This document shows positions 1 through 7,952 of a stretch of 64,000 bases of DNA, one piece after another. The notes beneath the pieces are model-generated. The model had not been told where the DNA came from, ran no database searches, and saw nothing but the letters and a program-made list of their open reading frames with translations. Made by a program: the position numbers and the translations under genes. The stretch spans positions 62,001 through 126,000 of the forward strand of contig JADFIG010000005.1 in the NCBI GenBank assembly GCA_022566735.1, given 5' to 3'. Every line of letters begins with the position of its first letter. The first letter of the stretch is position 1. The DNA comes from Pseudomonadota bacterium (lineage in GTDB: Bacteria > Pseudomonadota > Gammaproteobacteria > Burkholderiales > Burkholderiaceae_C).

Positions 1-585
1 TCGGTGCTCATCAACCTGGTCAACGAGCTGCTGAACCTGGCGCGCATCGAGTCGAGGCGCGGCAAGGACTTCAAGCGCGAGCGCCTGTCGCTGCAGCCGC
101 TCATCACCGCCACGCTGGACAGCCTGCTGGTGCATGCCGACCCGCGCCAGGTCGATGTCGCCTTGCCCGCCGAGGCGATCTGGGTCGACGCCGATCGCGA
201 GAAGCTGGCCCAGGCGCTCACCAACGTGCTCTCCAATGCCTACAAGTACTCGCCCGGTGGCGGCGACATCGGCCTGGACCTGGTCTGGCGCGACCGCCTG
301 GAGCGGCAGGAGTGCGGCATCCGCGTCACCGACCGCGGCATCGGCATGACGCCGCAGCAACTCGACAAGGTCTTCGACCGCTTCTTCCGTGCCGACACCT
401 CGGGCAACATCCCCGGCACGGGCCTGGGCATGACCATCGTCAAGGAGATCATCGAGCTGCATGGCGGCCAGGTCCAGGTGGCCAGCGAGCCCGGGGTGGG
501 CACCACGGTGATCCTGTGGCTGCCGGCGCTGGCCATGCCTCGGGGAGAGGCGCGTCGCGCGGACGCCCCCGCGATGTGGTCCTGA
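1..585 (+). CDS. Sensor histidine kinase, C-terminal part (5' truncated by window edge)
   Basis: The reading frame is open from base 1, so the start lies outside the window. The visible 194 residues are the end of a dimerisation helix (NELLNLARIES) and a complete HATPase_c domain. The N-box is NVLSNAYKYS, the G1 box DRGIGM, the F box FDRFFRAD and the G2 box GTGLGM. Such kinases autophosphorylate on a His in the missing part and pass the phosphate to a response regulator. A short tail of about 20 residues follows the ATPase fold. The partner regulator and sensed signal cannot be told from this window. Confidence 0.93.
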   Translation, partial: SVLINLVNELLNLARIESRRGKDFKRERLSLQPLITATLDSLLVHADPRQVDVALPAEAIWVDADREKLAQALTNVLSNAYKYSPGGGDIGLDLVWRDRLERQECGIRVTDRGIGMTPQQLDKVFDRFFRADTSGNIPGTGLGMTIVKEIIELHGGQVQVASEPGVGTTVILWLPALAMPRGEARRADAPAMWS

Positions 586-687
586 GGCATGCCGATGTCG
601 CAGCGCGCCTGACAAGTCCGCCCGAGTTGCCGCAAGATGGCGCGGCATGGTCGCCGTGCCGGCCCTGCCATCGCTCACCGATCACCC

Positions 688-1398
688 ATGTCCATCCGCA
701 CCGCCTCCGACCCTGCGCAGCGCCCCCGTCCCTGGTGGCGGTGGGGCTTGCTGTCGGCCTATGGGCTGATGCTGCTGGGGCTGAGCCTGGCTGCGCGTGA
801 CCCGGCCTGGTCTGCCTGGTTCGACCCGCAGGCGCTGGCCGTGCGTGCGCAAGCCTTGCTGGCCTGGCCCATGGGGCCGCTGGCCGTGGTCGGGGCCTAT
901 GTGCTGCTGGTGCTGATGGCCGTGCCGGTGCTGGCGCTGATCGTCATGGGGGCGGCGGTCTTCGGGCCCTGGCCGGGCATGGCGTACTCGCTGGTCGGCA
1001 TGGTGGCCGGGGCGACCGTGGCCTTCGCCTTCGGGCGCTGCACCGGCGCGCAGGCCATGGACCGGCTCACGCAAGGCCGCCTGGGCTTGCTGGACAAGCA
1101 CCTGCACCAGCGCGGGCTGCTGACCGTGGCCCTGGTGCGCTTCCTGCCCATGGCGCCGTTCATGGTGGTCAACCTGGTGGCCGGGGCCTTGCGCATCCGC
1201 CTGCGCGACTTCGTCCTGGGCTCGGCCCTGGGCCTGCTGCCCGGCACGGTGCTGATCTCCCTGTTCACCGAACGCCTCCTGCAGGCCTGGCAGTCCCGCG
1301 ACGTGCCGGTGGCGGTCTGGGTGGGGCTGGCCGCCGCGGCCATGGTGGCGTGCGGGGGGTGGTGGGTGAGGCGGCGACGCGCGGCCGGGAAGGTCTGA
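688..1398 (+). CDS. VTT/TVP38 (DedA-like) family inner-membrane protein
   Basis: A 236-residue hydrophobic protein with about five membrane segments. The central VTT-type region contains GAAVFGPWPGMAYSLVGM, then FAFGRC and, after a charged loop, RFLPMAPFMVVNLVAGA, the F/G/P-rich pattern of the TVP38/TMEM64 family. Eukaryotic relatives are lipid scramblases; bacterial members have no settled role. It ends in a basic tail (RRRRAAGK) that probably lies in the cytoplasm. The ATG at 688 was preferred because the hydrophobic part begins soon after it; an in-frame ATG at 637 would add 17 residues. Neither start has a clear ribosome-binding site. Confidence 0.82.
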   Translation: MSIRTASDPAQRPRPWWRWGLLSAYGLMLLGLSLAARDPAWSAWFDPQALAVRAQALLAWPMGPLAVVGAYVLLVLMAVPVLALIVMGAAVFGPWPGMAYSLVGMVAGATVAFAFGRCTGAQAMDRLTQGRLGLLDKHLHQRGLLTVALVRFLPMAPFMVVNLVAGALRIRLRDFVLGSALGLLPGTVLISLFTERLLQAWQSRDVPVAVWVGLAAAAMVACGGWWVRRRRAAGKV

Positions 1399-1773
1399 GG
1401 AGGCCTGACAAGGCGCCGGGCGGTCCGGGATGCCGCGTGGCAATTGCCCTGGCGGCCAAGCGCGCATCGTTTTGAATCGATCGCGCCATAACCCCGATGA
1501 ACGCTGGTGAAAACCCTTAAGTGCTGGCGTGTAAGGGCTCGCCATTAAGGGGTTTCCTCGCCCTGCAAGCGGGTGGATTGCACGGCCATGAGCTTGGCTT
1601 GCACGGCCAGCCTCAAATCCTTCACGGAGCACATGATTCGTTCACGCCAACGCGAGTCATGCACAACCGGATCGGGGCACCGACGAGGTCAGCGAACACA
1701 GAGTGATCACCTGTGGGCCAGGCAGGACGGCAGGGCGTGAGACATCAACCACACCTACATCTCTGGAGTTCAC
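1399..1773. other. 375-base intergenic region with regulatory-looking repeats
   Basis: No convincing gene is present. The stretch contains an inverted pair (AAACCCTTAA at 1511-1520 and TTAAGGGGTTT at 1545-1555), two direct TAAGGG copies about 14 bases apart (1532 and 1546), and the start of a roughly 60-bp element that recurs at 3713. It probably holds the promoter and operator of the secreted-protein gene at 1774. No strong -35/-10 pair could be picked by eye. Confidence 0.5.
1546..1605. repeat. Upstream repeat element, copy 1
   Basis: It begins with the 19-mer TAAGGGGTTTCCTCGCCCT, followed by CAAGC, GTGG, CATG and GCTTGGC at the same spacing as in the copy at 3713. The element ends about 170 bases upstream of the secreted-protein gene. 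Two copies in front of two related transcription units that flank an AraC-type regulator suggest an operator, but this is inference. Confidence 0.6.
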
Positions 1774-2400
1774 ATGCAAGCATTCAAGCTTTCCTTCGTT
1801 GCCCTGGCCCTGTCCGCCGTGGCTGCTTCGGCCTCCGCCATGTCTTCGATCGACGACGCCGCCCTGAGCCAGATCAGCGGTCAAGACGGTGTGTCGATCG
1901 CCGGTGACCTGAACATCAACATCGGTTCCTTCAAGTACACCGACACCGACGCCACCGGCGGTTCCGTGTCCTTCAACGACATCGGCATCAAGGGCCTGTT
2001 CGTGATGACCATCGACATCCTGGGCAAGCCCGCCTTCGTGTCGACCGTCTCCAACTCGATCGGCGCACGTCTGGGCTTCACCCAGGCTGACGCCACCAGC
2101 GCCGCTGCTGCTGCCGCCGGCCTGGGTGCTCCCACCGCCAACGGCGCCATCATCGCTGGCGAACTGGCCAAGCTGACCGGCGCTACCTTCGACGCCTTCG
2201 GCGCTGCCACCGGCGACGCCATCTACGCTGGCTCCGACGTGGTCCAGTTCGCTTTCCCCAACGCCAAGCTGAAGGGCGAACTGACCCCCAGCGTGACCGT
2301 GGGTTCGATCAAGATGGGCAACAGCAACGCTTCCTTCGGTTCGTTCGCCATCAACAACATCGACATGCAAGGCACCAAGGTCTGGATGTGGGCCCACTGA
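1774..2400 (+). CDS. Secreted Fil/DUF6160-like signature protein (putative major surface subunit)
   Basis: A 208-residue exported protein. Residues 1-22 form a Sec signal peptide ending ASASA, followed at once by the signature [18 protein letters not shown]. The rest is Gly/Ala/Asn/Thr-rich, with short alternating stretches ([24 protein letters not shown]) suggesting beta structure, and ends in [15 protein letters not shown] lies 7 bases before the ATG. Codon use is strongly biased to AAC, GGT, CTG and GAC, unlike the neighbouring operon, which suggests high expression. It has its own transcription unit, with a hairpin downstream and the repeat element upstream. It resembles Acinetobacter FilA-type proteins as I recall them. 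The role as a pilus or amyloid-like subunit is inference. Confidence 0.75.
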   Translation: MQAFKLSFVALALSAVAASASAMSSIDDAALSQISGQDGVSIAGDLNINIGSFKYTDTDATGGSVSFNDIGIKGLFVMTIDILGKPAFVSTVSNSIGARLGFTQADATSAAAAAAGLGAPTANGAIIAGELAKLTGATFDAFGAATGDAIYAGSDVVQFAFPNAKLKGELTPSVTVGSIKMGNSNASFGSFAINNIDMQGTKVWMWAH

Positions 2401-2473
2401 TCTGGCTGGCCTCATCTGGCCTGAGCAGGTCTGACCAAGGTGCGTTCAGGCGCACCTGAAATCTCCATCGACA

Positions 2474-2501
2474 GCCCCTGATCGTTTCTGCGGTCAGGGG
2501 C
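2474..2501 (+). terminator. Hairpin terminator after the secreted-protein gene
   Basis: The arms GCCCCTGATCG and CGGTCAGGGGC (one G-U pair) form an 11-bp stem around a TTTCTG loop. The tract that follows (GTTGTCG) is poor in T, so termination may be partial or factor-assisted. It lies 74 bases after the stop codon. Confidence 0.6.
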
Positions 2502-2613
2502 GTTGTCGCTGCGGTGTGACACCCGGATGCGGGGTGAGGCGCTCCCATCTCATGGCAAACCCACCGGGGAGATGCCCGCCTTACAGCCGATCCCAGGGTT
2601 TTCACGGTGATCT

Positions 2614-3681
2614 ATGTTGCAGAGTATCTGTAAGCATTTGCCGTTTGTCGCTCAGGAATCCTTGTTGTCGCTCACCCGCATGGCTGTCAAATCGTTCTCG
2701 ATGTCGCAAATCGCCTGGTTCAACACCATGCGCGATGCCTTGTCCCTGCGCGGCCTGGACATGGACGAGCTGGTGCGGCAGTGTGGGCAGACCTTCAATG
2801 CGCTGGAGATGGACGTCAACGCGCTGTCGGACCTGATGTCCTGCGTGTGGGAGATGGCCGTGCAGCGCACCGGCGATGCCAGCATCGGGCTGACCCCGCC
2901 GACCCACCCCTTGTCGGCTTTCGGCGTGATCGCGCAGCTGCTGCTGTCCGCCCAGGACCTGCTGGACGCCGCGCGCAGCATGGCGCGCTTCGCGGCACTG
3001 GTGTCGCCGACCTTCGCCATGGACGTGGTCCGCGAGGGGGAGAACTGCCTCGTGACCTTCAGCATCGCGGGCGGGCGCCGGCCCGTGCCCATGCAGCGTT
3101 TCGACTTCGTGGCCATGGTCTTCCTGACCGGTGCGCGCTGGCTCACGGGCAAGGCCCTGGTGCCCCATGTGCTGCACATGCCCTTCGCCCAGCCGCCCGA
3201 CGTGGGGCCGTGGCGCCGGGCTTACGGCTGCCCCATCGTGTTCGATGCCGAGGCCTTCCGCGTTGAGTTCCTGCTGCGCGACATGCTGCAGCCTTTGCCC
3301 ACGCGCGATCCGGCCGTGGCCGACATGTGTGCGCGGCTGGCCCTGCAAGCCAGCGTGCAGACCGGCGGCCAGTTCACGGTCAAGGTGCGGCAGGCCGTGG
3401 CCCGCATCCTCAGCAAGGGCGACCCCCACCGCGAGCAGATCGCCGAGCTGCTGTGCGTGAGTGAGCGCACCTTGCAGCGCCGCCTCAGCGAGGAGGGCAC
3501 GAGCTTTGCCGAGATCGTCGATGCGCACCGCCGAGAGCGTGCCGAGCAGCTGCTCGCGCAGGGGCGCCTGAGCGTGTCGGAGATGGCCTTCGAGCTGGGC
3601 TTTTCCGACCCCAGCAATTTCTACCGGGCCTGCAAACGCTGGTTCGGCCTGTCGCCGGCGAGCTTCCGCTCGACCTCTTGA
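2614..3681 (+). CDS. AraC-family regulator with arabinose_bd-type N-terminal domain
   Basis: About 355 residues. The N-terminal 220 residues resemble the PF12625 ligand-binding/dimerisation domain of OruR/ArgR-like regulators (RGLDMDELVRQCG near residue 45, LSAFGVIAQLLLSAQDL near residue 105). The C-terminal 100 residues are an AraC double helix-turn-helix: IAELLCVSERTLQRRLSEEG, then LSVSEMAFELGFSDPSNFYRACKRWFGLSPASFR. It lies between the secreted-protein gene and the eight-gene operon, both preceded by the same repeat, so it probably controls this locus. The start is uncertain: ATG 2614 gives the longest form, while ATG 2680 or a TTG near 2665 after AGGAA are possible. Confidence 0.87.
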   Translation: MLQSICKHLPFVAQESLLSLTRMAVKSFSMSQIAWFNTMRDALSLRGLDMDELVRQCGQTFNALEMDVNALSDLMSCVWEMAVQRTGDASIGLTPPTHPLSAFGVIAQLLLSAQDLLDAARSMARFAALVSPTFAMDVVREGENCLVTFSIAGGRRPVPMQRFDFVAMVFLTGARWLTGKALVPHVLHMPFAQPPDVGPWRRAYGCPIVFDAEAFRVEFLLRDMLQPLPTRDPAVADMCARLALQASVQTGGQFTVKVRQAVARILSKGDPHREQIAELLCVSERTLQRRLSEEGTSFAEIVDAHRRERAEQLLAQGRLSVSEMAFELGFSDPSNFYRACKRWFGLSPASFRSTS

Positions 3682-3712
3682 ACCAAGGGGTCGACCCGAC
3701 TGCGTTTGTCCG

Positions 3713-3772
3713 TAAGGGGTTTCCTCGCCCTTCAAGCAAGTGGCTCCCAAAGTCATGCGCTTGGCCCCAGGG
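3713..3772. repeat. Upstream repeat element, copy 2
   Basis: Near-repeat of the element at 1546. The first 19 bases are identical and the CAAGC, GTGG, CATG and GCTTGGC blocks keep their spacing. It ends about 140 bases before the first gene of the operon and 30 bases after the AraC stop codon. It is a candidate binding site for the neighbouring regulator. Confidence 0.6.
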
Positions 3773-3912
3773 GTCACGGCCGCTCAGGGTCATTTCGCGA
3801 TGATTCGGCAGCCGCCTTCAACGCGACGCGCTGCGCGACAAGCCAATAACCATCGGCGTTTCGACCGATCCATCTTCCGGGCCACCGCCGTTTCACCTGC
3901 CGAATTGCCACC

Positions 3913-4662
3913 ATGCTGTTCACACTGTGTCGCTCGCTGCTGCCGAGCCTGAGCCTGGCGCTCATGGCCGCTGCGCCCGCGCACGCGCAGGGCGTGCCCA
4001 TCGACGACGAGGCGCTGTCGCAGGTGTACGGCCAGGCGATGTTCAGCCTGAGCAACACCAGCGTCAACGGCTTCGATTTCTCGCGCATCACCCTCAACGC
4101 CGACGTGCAGCTCGCCGCCACCCTCGGCGGCCTGCGCCTGGGCGAGTACAGCCACAGCGTGCGCAACGGCACGGGCGCCGACATCGACATCGGCACGCTG
4201 CAGTTCGGCAACGCGGCCACGCGCAGCGCGGTGGCCATCACCGACCCCTACGTCGAGTTCGTCTACCGCAACGTGGGCAACGCGGCCACGCGCGAGGTCG
4301 TGGGCATGCGCCTGGGCTTTGGCAGCATCAAGGGCGACATCGGCCTGCAGGCCAATGCCATCAGCGGCGCACTGCTGATCAACGCCGGCGGCAACAGCAT
4401 CGACAGCAGCCAGGACCCGCTGGGCGGCGTGCGCTGGGATGGCAGCACCTGTGCCGGGGGCAACACCTGCGCGGTCAAGCTCAGCGACCTCGCCGGCGTG
4501 AAGGCGGGCGACAGTGCCGGGGGCAGCCGCGACTTCTTCATCTCGGTGCTCAAGACGGCGGTGAACTTCCCCACCACCAACGCGGCGCTGGCGGCTTCGG
4601 CCACCGCCCAGGCGGGCTTCTGGCTGAACTGGCGTGACCGGCTCAATGCCGTGCTCAAGTGA
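3913..4662 (+). CDS. Secreted signature protein 2 (Fil-like operon, first gene)
   Basis: A 249-residue exported protein with a signal peptide (residues 1-25, ending APAHA) and then QGVPIDDEALSQVYGQ, which matches the family signature except that the usual G-[QR]-D-G ends as GQAM. The mature part is rich in Gly, Asn and Thr with repeated hydrophobic/polar alternation (DFSRITLNADVQL, DIDIGTLQFGN), so it is probably all-beta. Two Cys (CAGGNTC, near residue 180) could form a disulfide. It opens an operon running without gaps to 11922. I know of no tested function; a minor subunit or adhesin is inference from context. Confidence 0.68.
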   Translation: MLFTLCRSLLPSLSLALMAAAPAHAQGVPIDDEALSQVYGQAMFSLSNTSVNGFDFSRITLNADVQLAATLGGLRLGEYSHSVRNGTGADIDIGTLQFGNAATRSAVAITDPYVEFVYRNVGNAATREVVGMRLGFGSIKGDIGLQANAISGALLINAGGNSIDSSQDPLGGVRWDGSTCAGGNTCAVKLSDLAGVKAGDSAGGSRDFFISVLKTAVNFPTTNAALAASATAQAGFWLNWRDRLNAVLK

Positions 4663-4669
4663 GGTGGGC

Positions 4670-5608
4670 ATGAGCCGAGTGTGCGTGCGGCCCCGCGCGG
4701 GCCTGACCCTGACGACGCTGTCGTGGTGCCTGAGGACGCTGCTGTCGATGCCGCTGCTGGTGCCGCTGTGGATGCCGCTGTGGATGCCGAATGCCCACGC
4801 AGCGGGACTGAGCTCGCTCGACGATGCCGACCTGGCCCGCGTGGCTGGCCGCGATGGCGTGGCCTTCAACCTCAAGGGCTTTGCCATGAGCGGGCCGCTG
4901 AGCTTCACCTACACCAGCCCCGAAGCCGGCTCGCCCAGCCTGAGCCTGGGCAACCTGTCGCTGTCGCGCTCGGACGACGAGGCCCACACCTTCACCGACC
5001 CCTATCGCCTCGACATCGTGGCCAGGCCGGGCATGGCCGATGTCCTGCGCCTGAGCAACCCGCTCAACGAGCTGGGCCTGATCCAGTGGCAGTTCGCGGC
5101 CGACCTCACCATCAAGGACGCCAGCTCGACCTTCGAGGCCGGCAGCCTGATCCTGCGCAACGTCGGCATCTACGGCGGTGGCCTGGACATCACCACGCCG
5201 GCCACCCCGGGTGTCGAGGGCTTTGCCTTCGGCCTGGCGCTGCGCGTGGACATCGGCGATGTGCTGATCCGCCCGCGCGGCCGCGACGACATCACCGTGG
5301 CCGACCCGGGCACCGTCGGCGAGCAGCTGCGCATCAGCGGCGTCCACATCGGCACCCCCGATGGCAAGCCCTGGGCCATCGCCGATGCCACCACCCAGCC
5401 GGGCATCATCAACGCCGTGACCGACGCCAATGGACAGTCCTTCCTGCACGTGGGCATCGACTGGTCGAGCGCGCCGCAAGGCCCGGCCACCGGGCGGGTG
5501 GTCATCGACAACATCGCCTTCAAGAGCGACGTGACGGGCAACCTCGATCTGGGCAGCAGCCGCATCAACGCGATCCAGCTGCAGTACCTGGACATCAAGT
5601 TCCGCTGA
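4670..5608 (+). CDS. Secreted signature protein 3
   Basis: 312 residues. The start at 4670 was chosen because GAGGTG sits just before it and upstream ATG codons overlap the previous gene. The N-terminus is a long signal sequence with a duplicated PLWMPLWMP segment ending NAHA, then LSSLDDADLARVAGRDGVAF, a full signature. The body alternates hydrophobic and polar residues (LSFTYTSPE, LSLGNLSLSRS, DVLIRPRG) and ends in AIQLQYLDIKFR. It follows the preceding gene by 7 bases. It is probably exported and beta-rich; function unknown. Confidence 0.68.
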   Translation: MSRVCVRPRAGLTLTTLSWCLRTLLSMPLLVPLWMPLWMPNAHAAGLSSLDDADLARVAGRDGVAFNLKGFAMSGPLSFTYTSPEAGSPSLSLGNLSLSRSDDEAHTFTDPYRLDIVARPGMADVLRLSNPLNELGLIQWQFAADLTIKDASSTFEAGSLILRNVGIYGGGLDITTPATPGVEGFAFGLALRVDIGDVLIRPRGRDDITVADPGTVGEQLRISGVHIGTPDGKPWAIADATTQPGIINAVTDANGQSFLHVGIDWSSAPQGPATGRVVIDNIAFKSDVTGNLDLGSSRINAIQLQYLDIKFR

Positions 5609-5617
5609 GGGCCAGCC

Positions 5618-6106
5618 ATGCGCAAGAACAGGTCGATGTCGACGTGGATGAAGCTGTGCCTGTGGATGGCAGGGCTGCTGCTGGCGCCGGTGCTGCACGC
5701 CGAGCCGCTGCCCCTGGACGAGGCCGAGCTGGCCCAGGTCAGCGGGCGCGACGGCATCGGCTTCGCGGTGCACCTGGAGATCAACTCAGCGCCCATCTAC
5801 GGGCTGGACATCGACAGCCGCCTCACCGCGGGCTTCACTGTCGACGGCCTCAAGACCTACCTGGTGGCGCTCAACCCCGGCGGGATCATCGACCTGTTCG
5901 CCATGGCGCTGAACCTGCGCACGCGCCCGGACGGCGGCGACTACATCGACGTGACGCTGCCGTTCTTCGTGGGCGTGCAGGACTTCGGCGTGCGTGCCCT
6001 GAGCGCGCAGACCGATCCGCGCGCGCCCATCACCAACAGCTACGGGCAGTTCCTGCTCAACGGCCATGCCTCGATGCAGGGCCACCTCTACCTGTGGGCG
6101 CAGTGA
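5618..6106 (+). CDS. Secreted signature protein 4
   Basis: 162 residues: a signal peptide (MKLCLWMAGLLLAPVLHA) then EPLPLDEAELAQVSGRDGIGF, the clearest copy of the family signature. It ends in MQGHLYLWAQ, which resembles the [11 protein letters not shown] end of the protein at 1774, so the two may be incorporated in the same way. It starts 10 bases after the previous stop with GAGGGCC upstream. The mature domain is short and beta-rich (IDSRLTAGFTVDGLKTYLVAL). Function unknown; probably a minor component of the same surface structure. Confidence 0.68.
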   Translation: MRKNRSMSTWMKLCLWMAGLLLAPVLHAEPLPLDEAELAQVSGRDGIGFAVHLEINSAPIYGLDIDSRLTAGFTVDGLKTYLVALNPGGIIDLFAMALNLRTRPDGGDYIDVTLPFFVGVQDFGVRALSAQTDPRAPITNSYGQFLLNGHASMQGHLYLWAQ

Positions 6107-6128
6107 CGCCCGCGACCGGAAGCACCCC

Positions 6129-6893
6129 ATGTTGCCCATGCTCCTCGGCATCATCGCCAGCGCCATCGGAGGCTCTGCCGCCACCGACCGCCACCCGCCA
6201 CTGGAGGTGCCCAAGGGCGAGTTCAACCTGCCCATGGTGGCCGTGGGCGGCGGCGTCTCGCCGGAGCAGGTGACGATCAGGCCCTACTCCGAGTTCAAGT
6301 TCGAGAACATCGTCCACCAGGCCTACGACTACAGCTGCGGCTCGGCCGCGCTGGTGACGGTCATCAACCACTACCTGGGCATCCCGGTGACGGAGCAGCA
6401 GGCCATGGAAGGCATGCTGGAACACGGCCAGCGCGAGAAGATCATCGAGCGCCGCGGCTTTTCGCTGCTCGACATGAAGCGCTATGTGGCCTCGCTGGGC
6501 GCCACCGGTGCGGGCTTCCGCGGCGAGATGGAGGACCTGGCCAAACTGACGCAGCCGGCCATCGTGCCGATCGACTACGCCGGCTTCAAGCACTTCGTCG
6601 TGTTCCGCGGCATCCGCGATGGCCGCGTGTTCATCGCCGACCCGTCGGCGGGGCACATCGTCTTCACGGTCGAGCAGTTCGCCAAGCTGTGGGACCGCAA
6701 CACCCTCTTCCTGCTGAACCTGCCGAGCACGGCCGGCCAGCCGCTCACCCGCCTGGCCCTCACCGACCGCGAACTCGGCGTGATCGATGGCGACACCGTG
6801 CGGGCCAGCGCCAAGCTGCCCATGCCCGACCACAGCGACATCCTGCGCAACGCCGTTCAGACCGGCACCGGCCTCTTCATCCTTCGCAAGTGA
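6129..6893 (+). CDS. C39-family cysteine peptidase, FilB/FapD-like
   Basis: 254 residues with a hydrophobic N-terminus (LPMLLGIIASAIGGSAA). The C39 fold shows the catalytic Cys in YDYSCGSAALVTVINHY (about residue 77), RGFSLLDMKRYV, the His in FKHFVVFRGI (about residue 157) and an Asp in VFIADPSAG. C39 peptidases process leader peptides of secreted substrates; FapD of the Fap amyloid system and the putative Acinetobacter FilB are free-standing members of this type. This one has no ABC-transporter part and probably acts in the periplasm on the signature proteins encoded just upstream, which is inference. GGAAG precedes the ATG. A 70-residue C-terminal extension follows the catalytic core. Confidence 0.85.
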   Translation: MLPMLLGIIASAIGGSAATDRHPPLEVPKGEFNLPMVAVGGGVSPEQVTIRPYSEFKFENIVHQAYDYSCGSAALVTVINHYLGIPVTEQQAMEGMLEHGQREKIIERRGFSLLDMKRYVASLGATGAGFRGEMEDLAKLTQPAIVPIDYAGFKHFVVFRGIRDGRVFIADPSAGHIVFTVEQFAKLWDRNTLFLLNLPSTAGQPLTRLALTDRELGVIDGDTVRASAKLPMPDHSDILRNAVQTGTGLFILRK

Positions 6894-6898
6894 GCACC

Positions 6899-7939
6899 AT
6901 GCAGTACTTCCGTACCTTGAGCATCCCCGTCACCCTGAGCGCCTTGGCGGTGCTGTCCCTGGCCGTGTCCCTTCCCGAACTGGCGCTGGCCCAGTCCACC
7001 GACGTTGCCGCGAGTGGCAGCAGCGATGCCGCCCGCAGCGCCCTGGGCAAGCAGGAGGGCGACGTCGACCAGGCCACGCTGCTCAAGCAGACGCTGACGG
7101 CCTCGGACAAGCAGTATTCGCTGGTGAAGACCGGCAAGATGATGGTCACCTACGACCTCAACTACAGCTACACCGGCCAGCAGCAGATCGACGCCAAGTT
7201 CACCGACAGCACCCTGACGCTGTTCAAGATCGAGAACACCCGCGCCCACACCATCACCAACACGGTGTCGCTGGACTACGGCTTGCGCGACAACGTGACG
7301 GGCAGCGTCTCCTTGCCGCTGGTGAGCAAGTACTCGGAGTCGTCGTCGTTCTCCGGCACCTCGCACGCCTTCGGCGACGTGCAGCTGGGCCTGCGCTGGC
7401 AGCCTTTCGAGCTGCGGCGCGACACCCCCAGCCTGACCACCAGCGCCACGCTGCGCCTGCCCACCGGCCGCAGCCCCTACCGCACCGATGCGACCAAGAA
7501 CCTCTCCACGGGCTCGGGCACGACCGGCATCACCTTCGGCGCCAACACGTCCAAGATCATCGACCCGATCGCGCTGTTCGGCTCGGTCAGCCTGGGCTTC
7601 AGCCTGCCGGCCAAGCACCTCAGCCAGGTGCGCGACGGCATGACGCTGGTGGAGCTGCGGCCGGGGCCGTCGGTCGGCTTCGGCGGCGGCTTTGCCTATG
7701 CGCTGTCCTATGACGTCTCGACCACGATGTCCATCCAGGAGACGCTGTCCTTCCCCAGCCGCCTGCGTTTCTCCGACGGTTCGACCGTGCGCACCAGCGT
7801 GCAGACCTCGGGCATGTTCAACATGGGCCTGGGGGTGCGCACCTCGCCGACCAACACGATGAACTTCACCGTGGGCGTGGGCCTGACGTCGGACTCGCCC
7901 GACTTCACGCTGGGCCTGAACATGCCGCTGAACTTCTGA
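6899..7939 (+). CDS. Outer-membrane beta-barrel protein (transporter/FapF-like)
   Basis: 346 residues. A signal peptide (ending ALAQ, about residue 32) is followed by a polar segment (SSDAARSALGKQEGDVDQATLLKQTL) that may be helical, then about twelve amphipathic beta strands: MMVTYDLNYSYTG, NTVSLDYGLRDNVTGSVSLPLVSKY, FGDVQLGLRWQPF and others. It ends in FTLGLNMPLNF, a C-terminal Phe typical of BAM-inserted barrels. A short N-terminal helical plug followed by a barrel is the plan of FapF, the Fap secretion pore, but similarity beyond architecture cannot be judged by eye. It starts 5 bases after the peptidase stop and may be the export pore for the signature proteins. Confidence 0.75.
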   Translation: MQYFRTLSIPVTLSALAVLSLAVSLPELALAQSTDVAASGSSDAARSALGKQEGDVDQATLLKQTLTASDKQYSLVKTGKMMVTYDLNYSYTGQQQIDAKFTDSTLTLFKIENTRAHTITNTVSLDYGLRDNVTGSVSLPLVSKYSESSSFSGTSHAFGDVQLGLRWQPFELRRDTPSLTTSATLRLPTGRSPYRTDATKNLSTGSGTTGITFGANTSKIIDPIALFGSVSLGFSLPAKHLSQVRDGMTLVELRPGPSVGFGGGFAYALSYDVSTTMSIQETLSFPSRLRFSDGSTVRTSVQTSGMFNMGLGVRTSPTNTMNFTVGVGLTSDSPDFTLGLNMPLNF

Positions 7940-7952
7940 CGGGCTGCCGGGC

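Noticed and set aside
1521-1706. A 61-codon frame upstream of the first signature gene
   Set aside because: No ribosome-binding site, no recognisable protein features, and it covers the repeat element and inverted repeats, so regulatory DNA is more likely.
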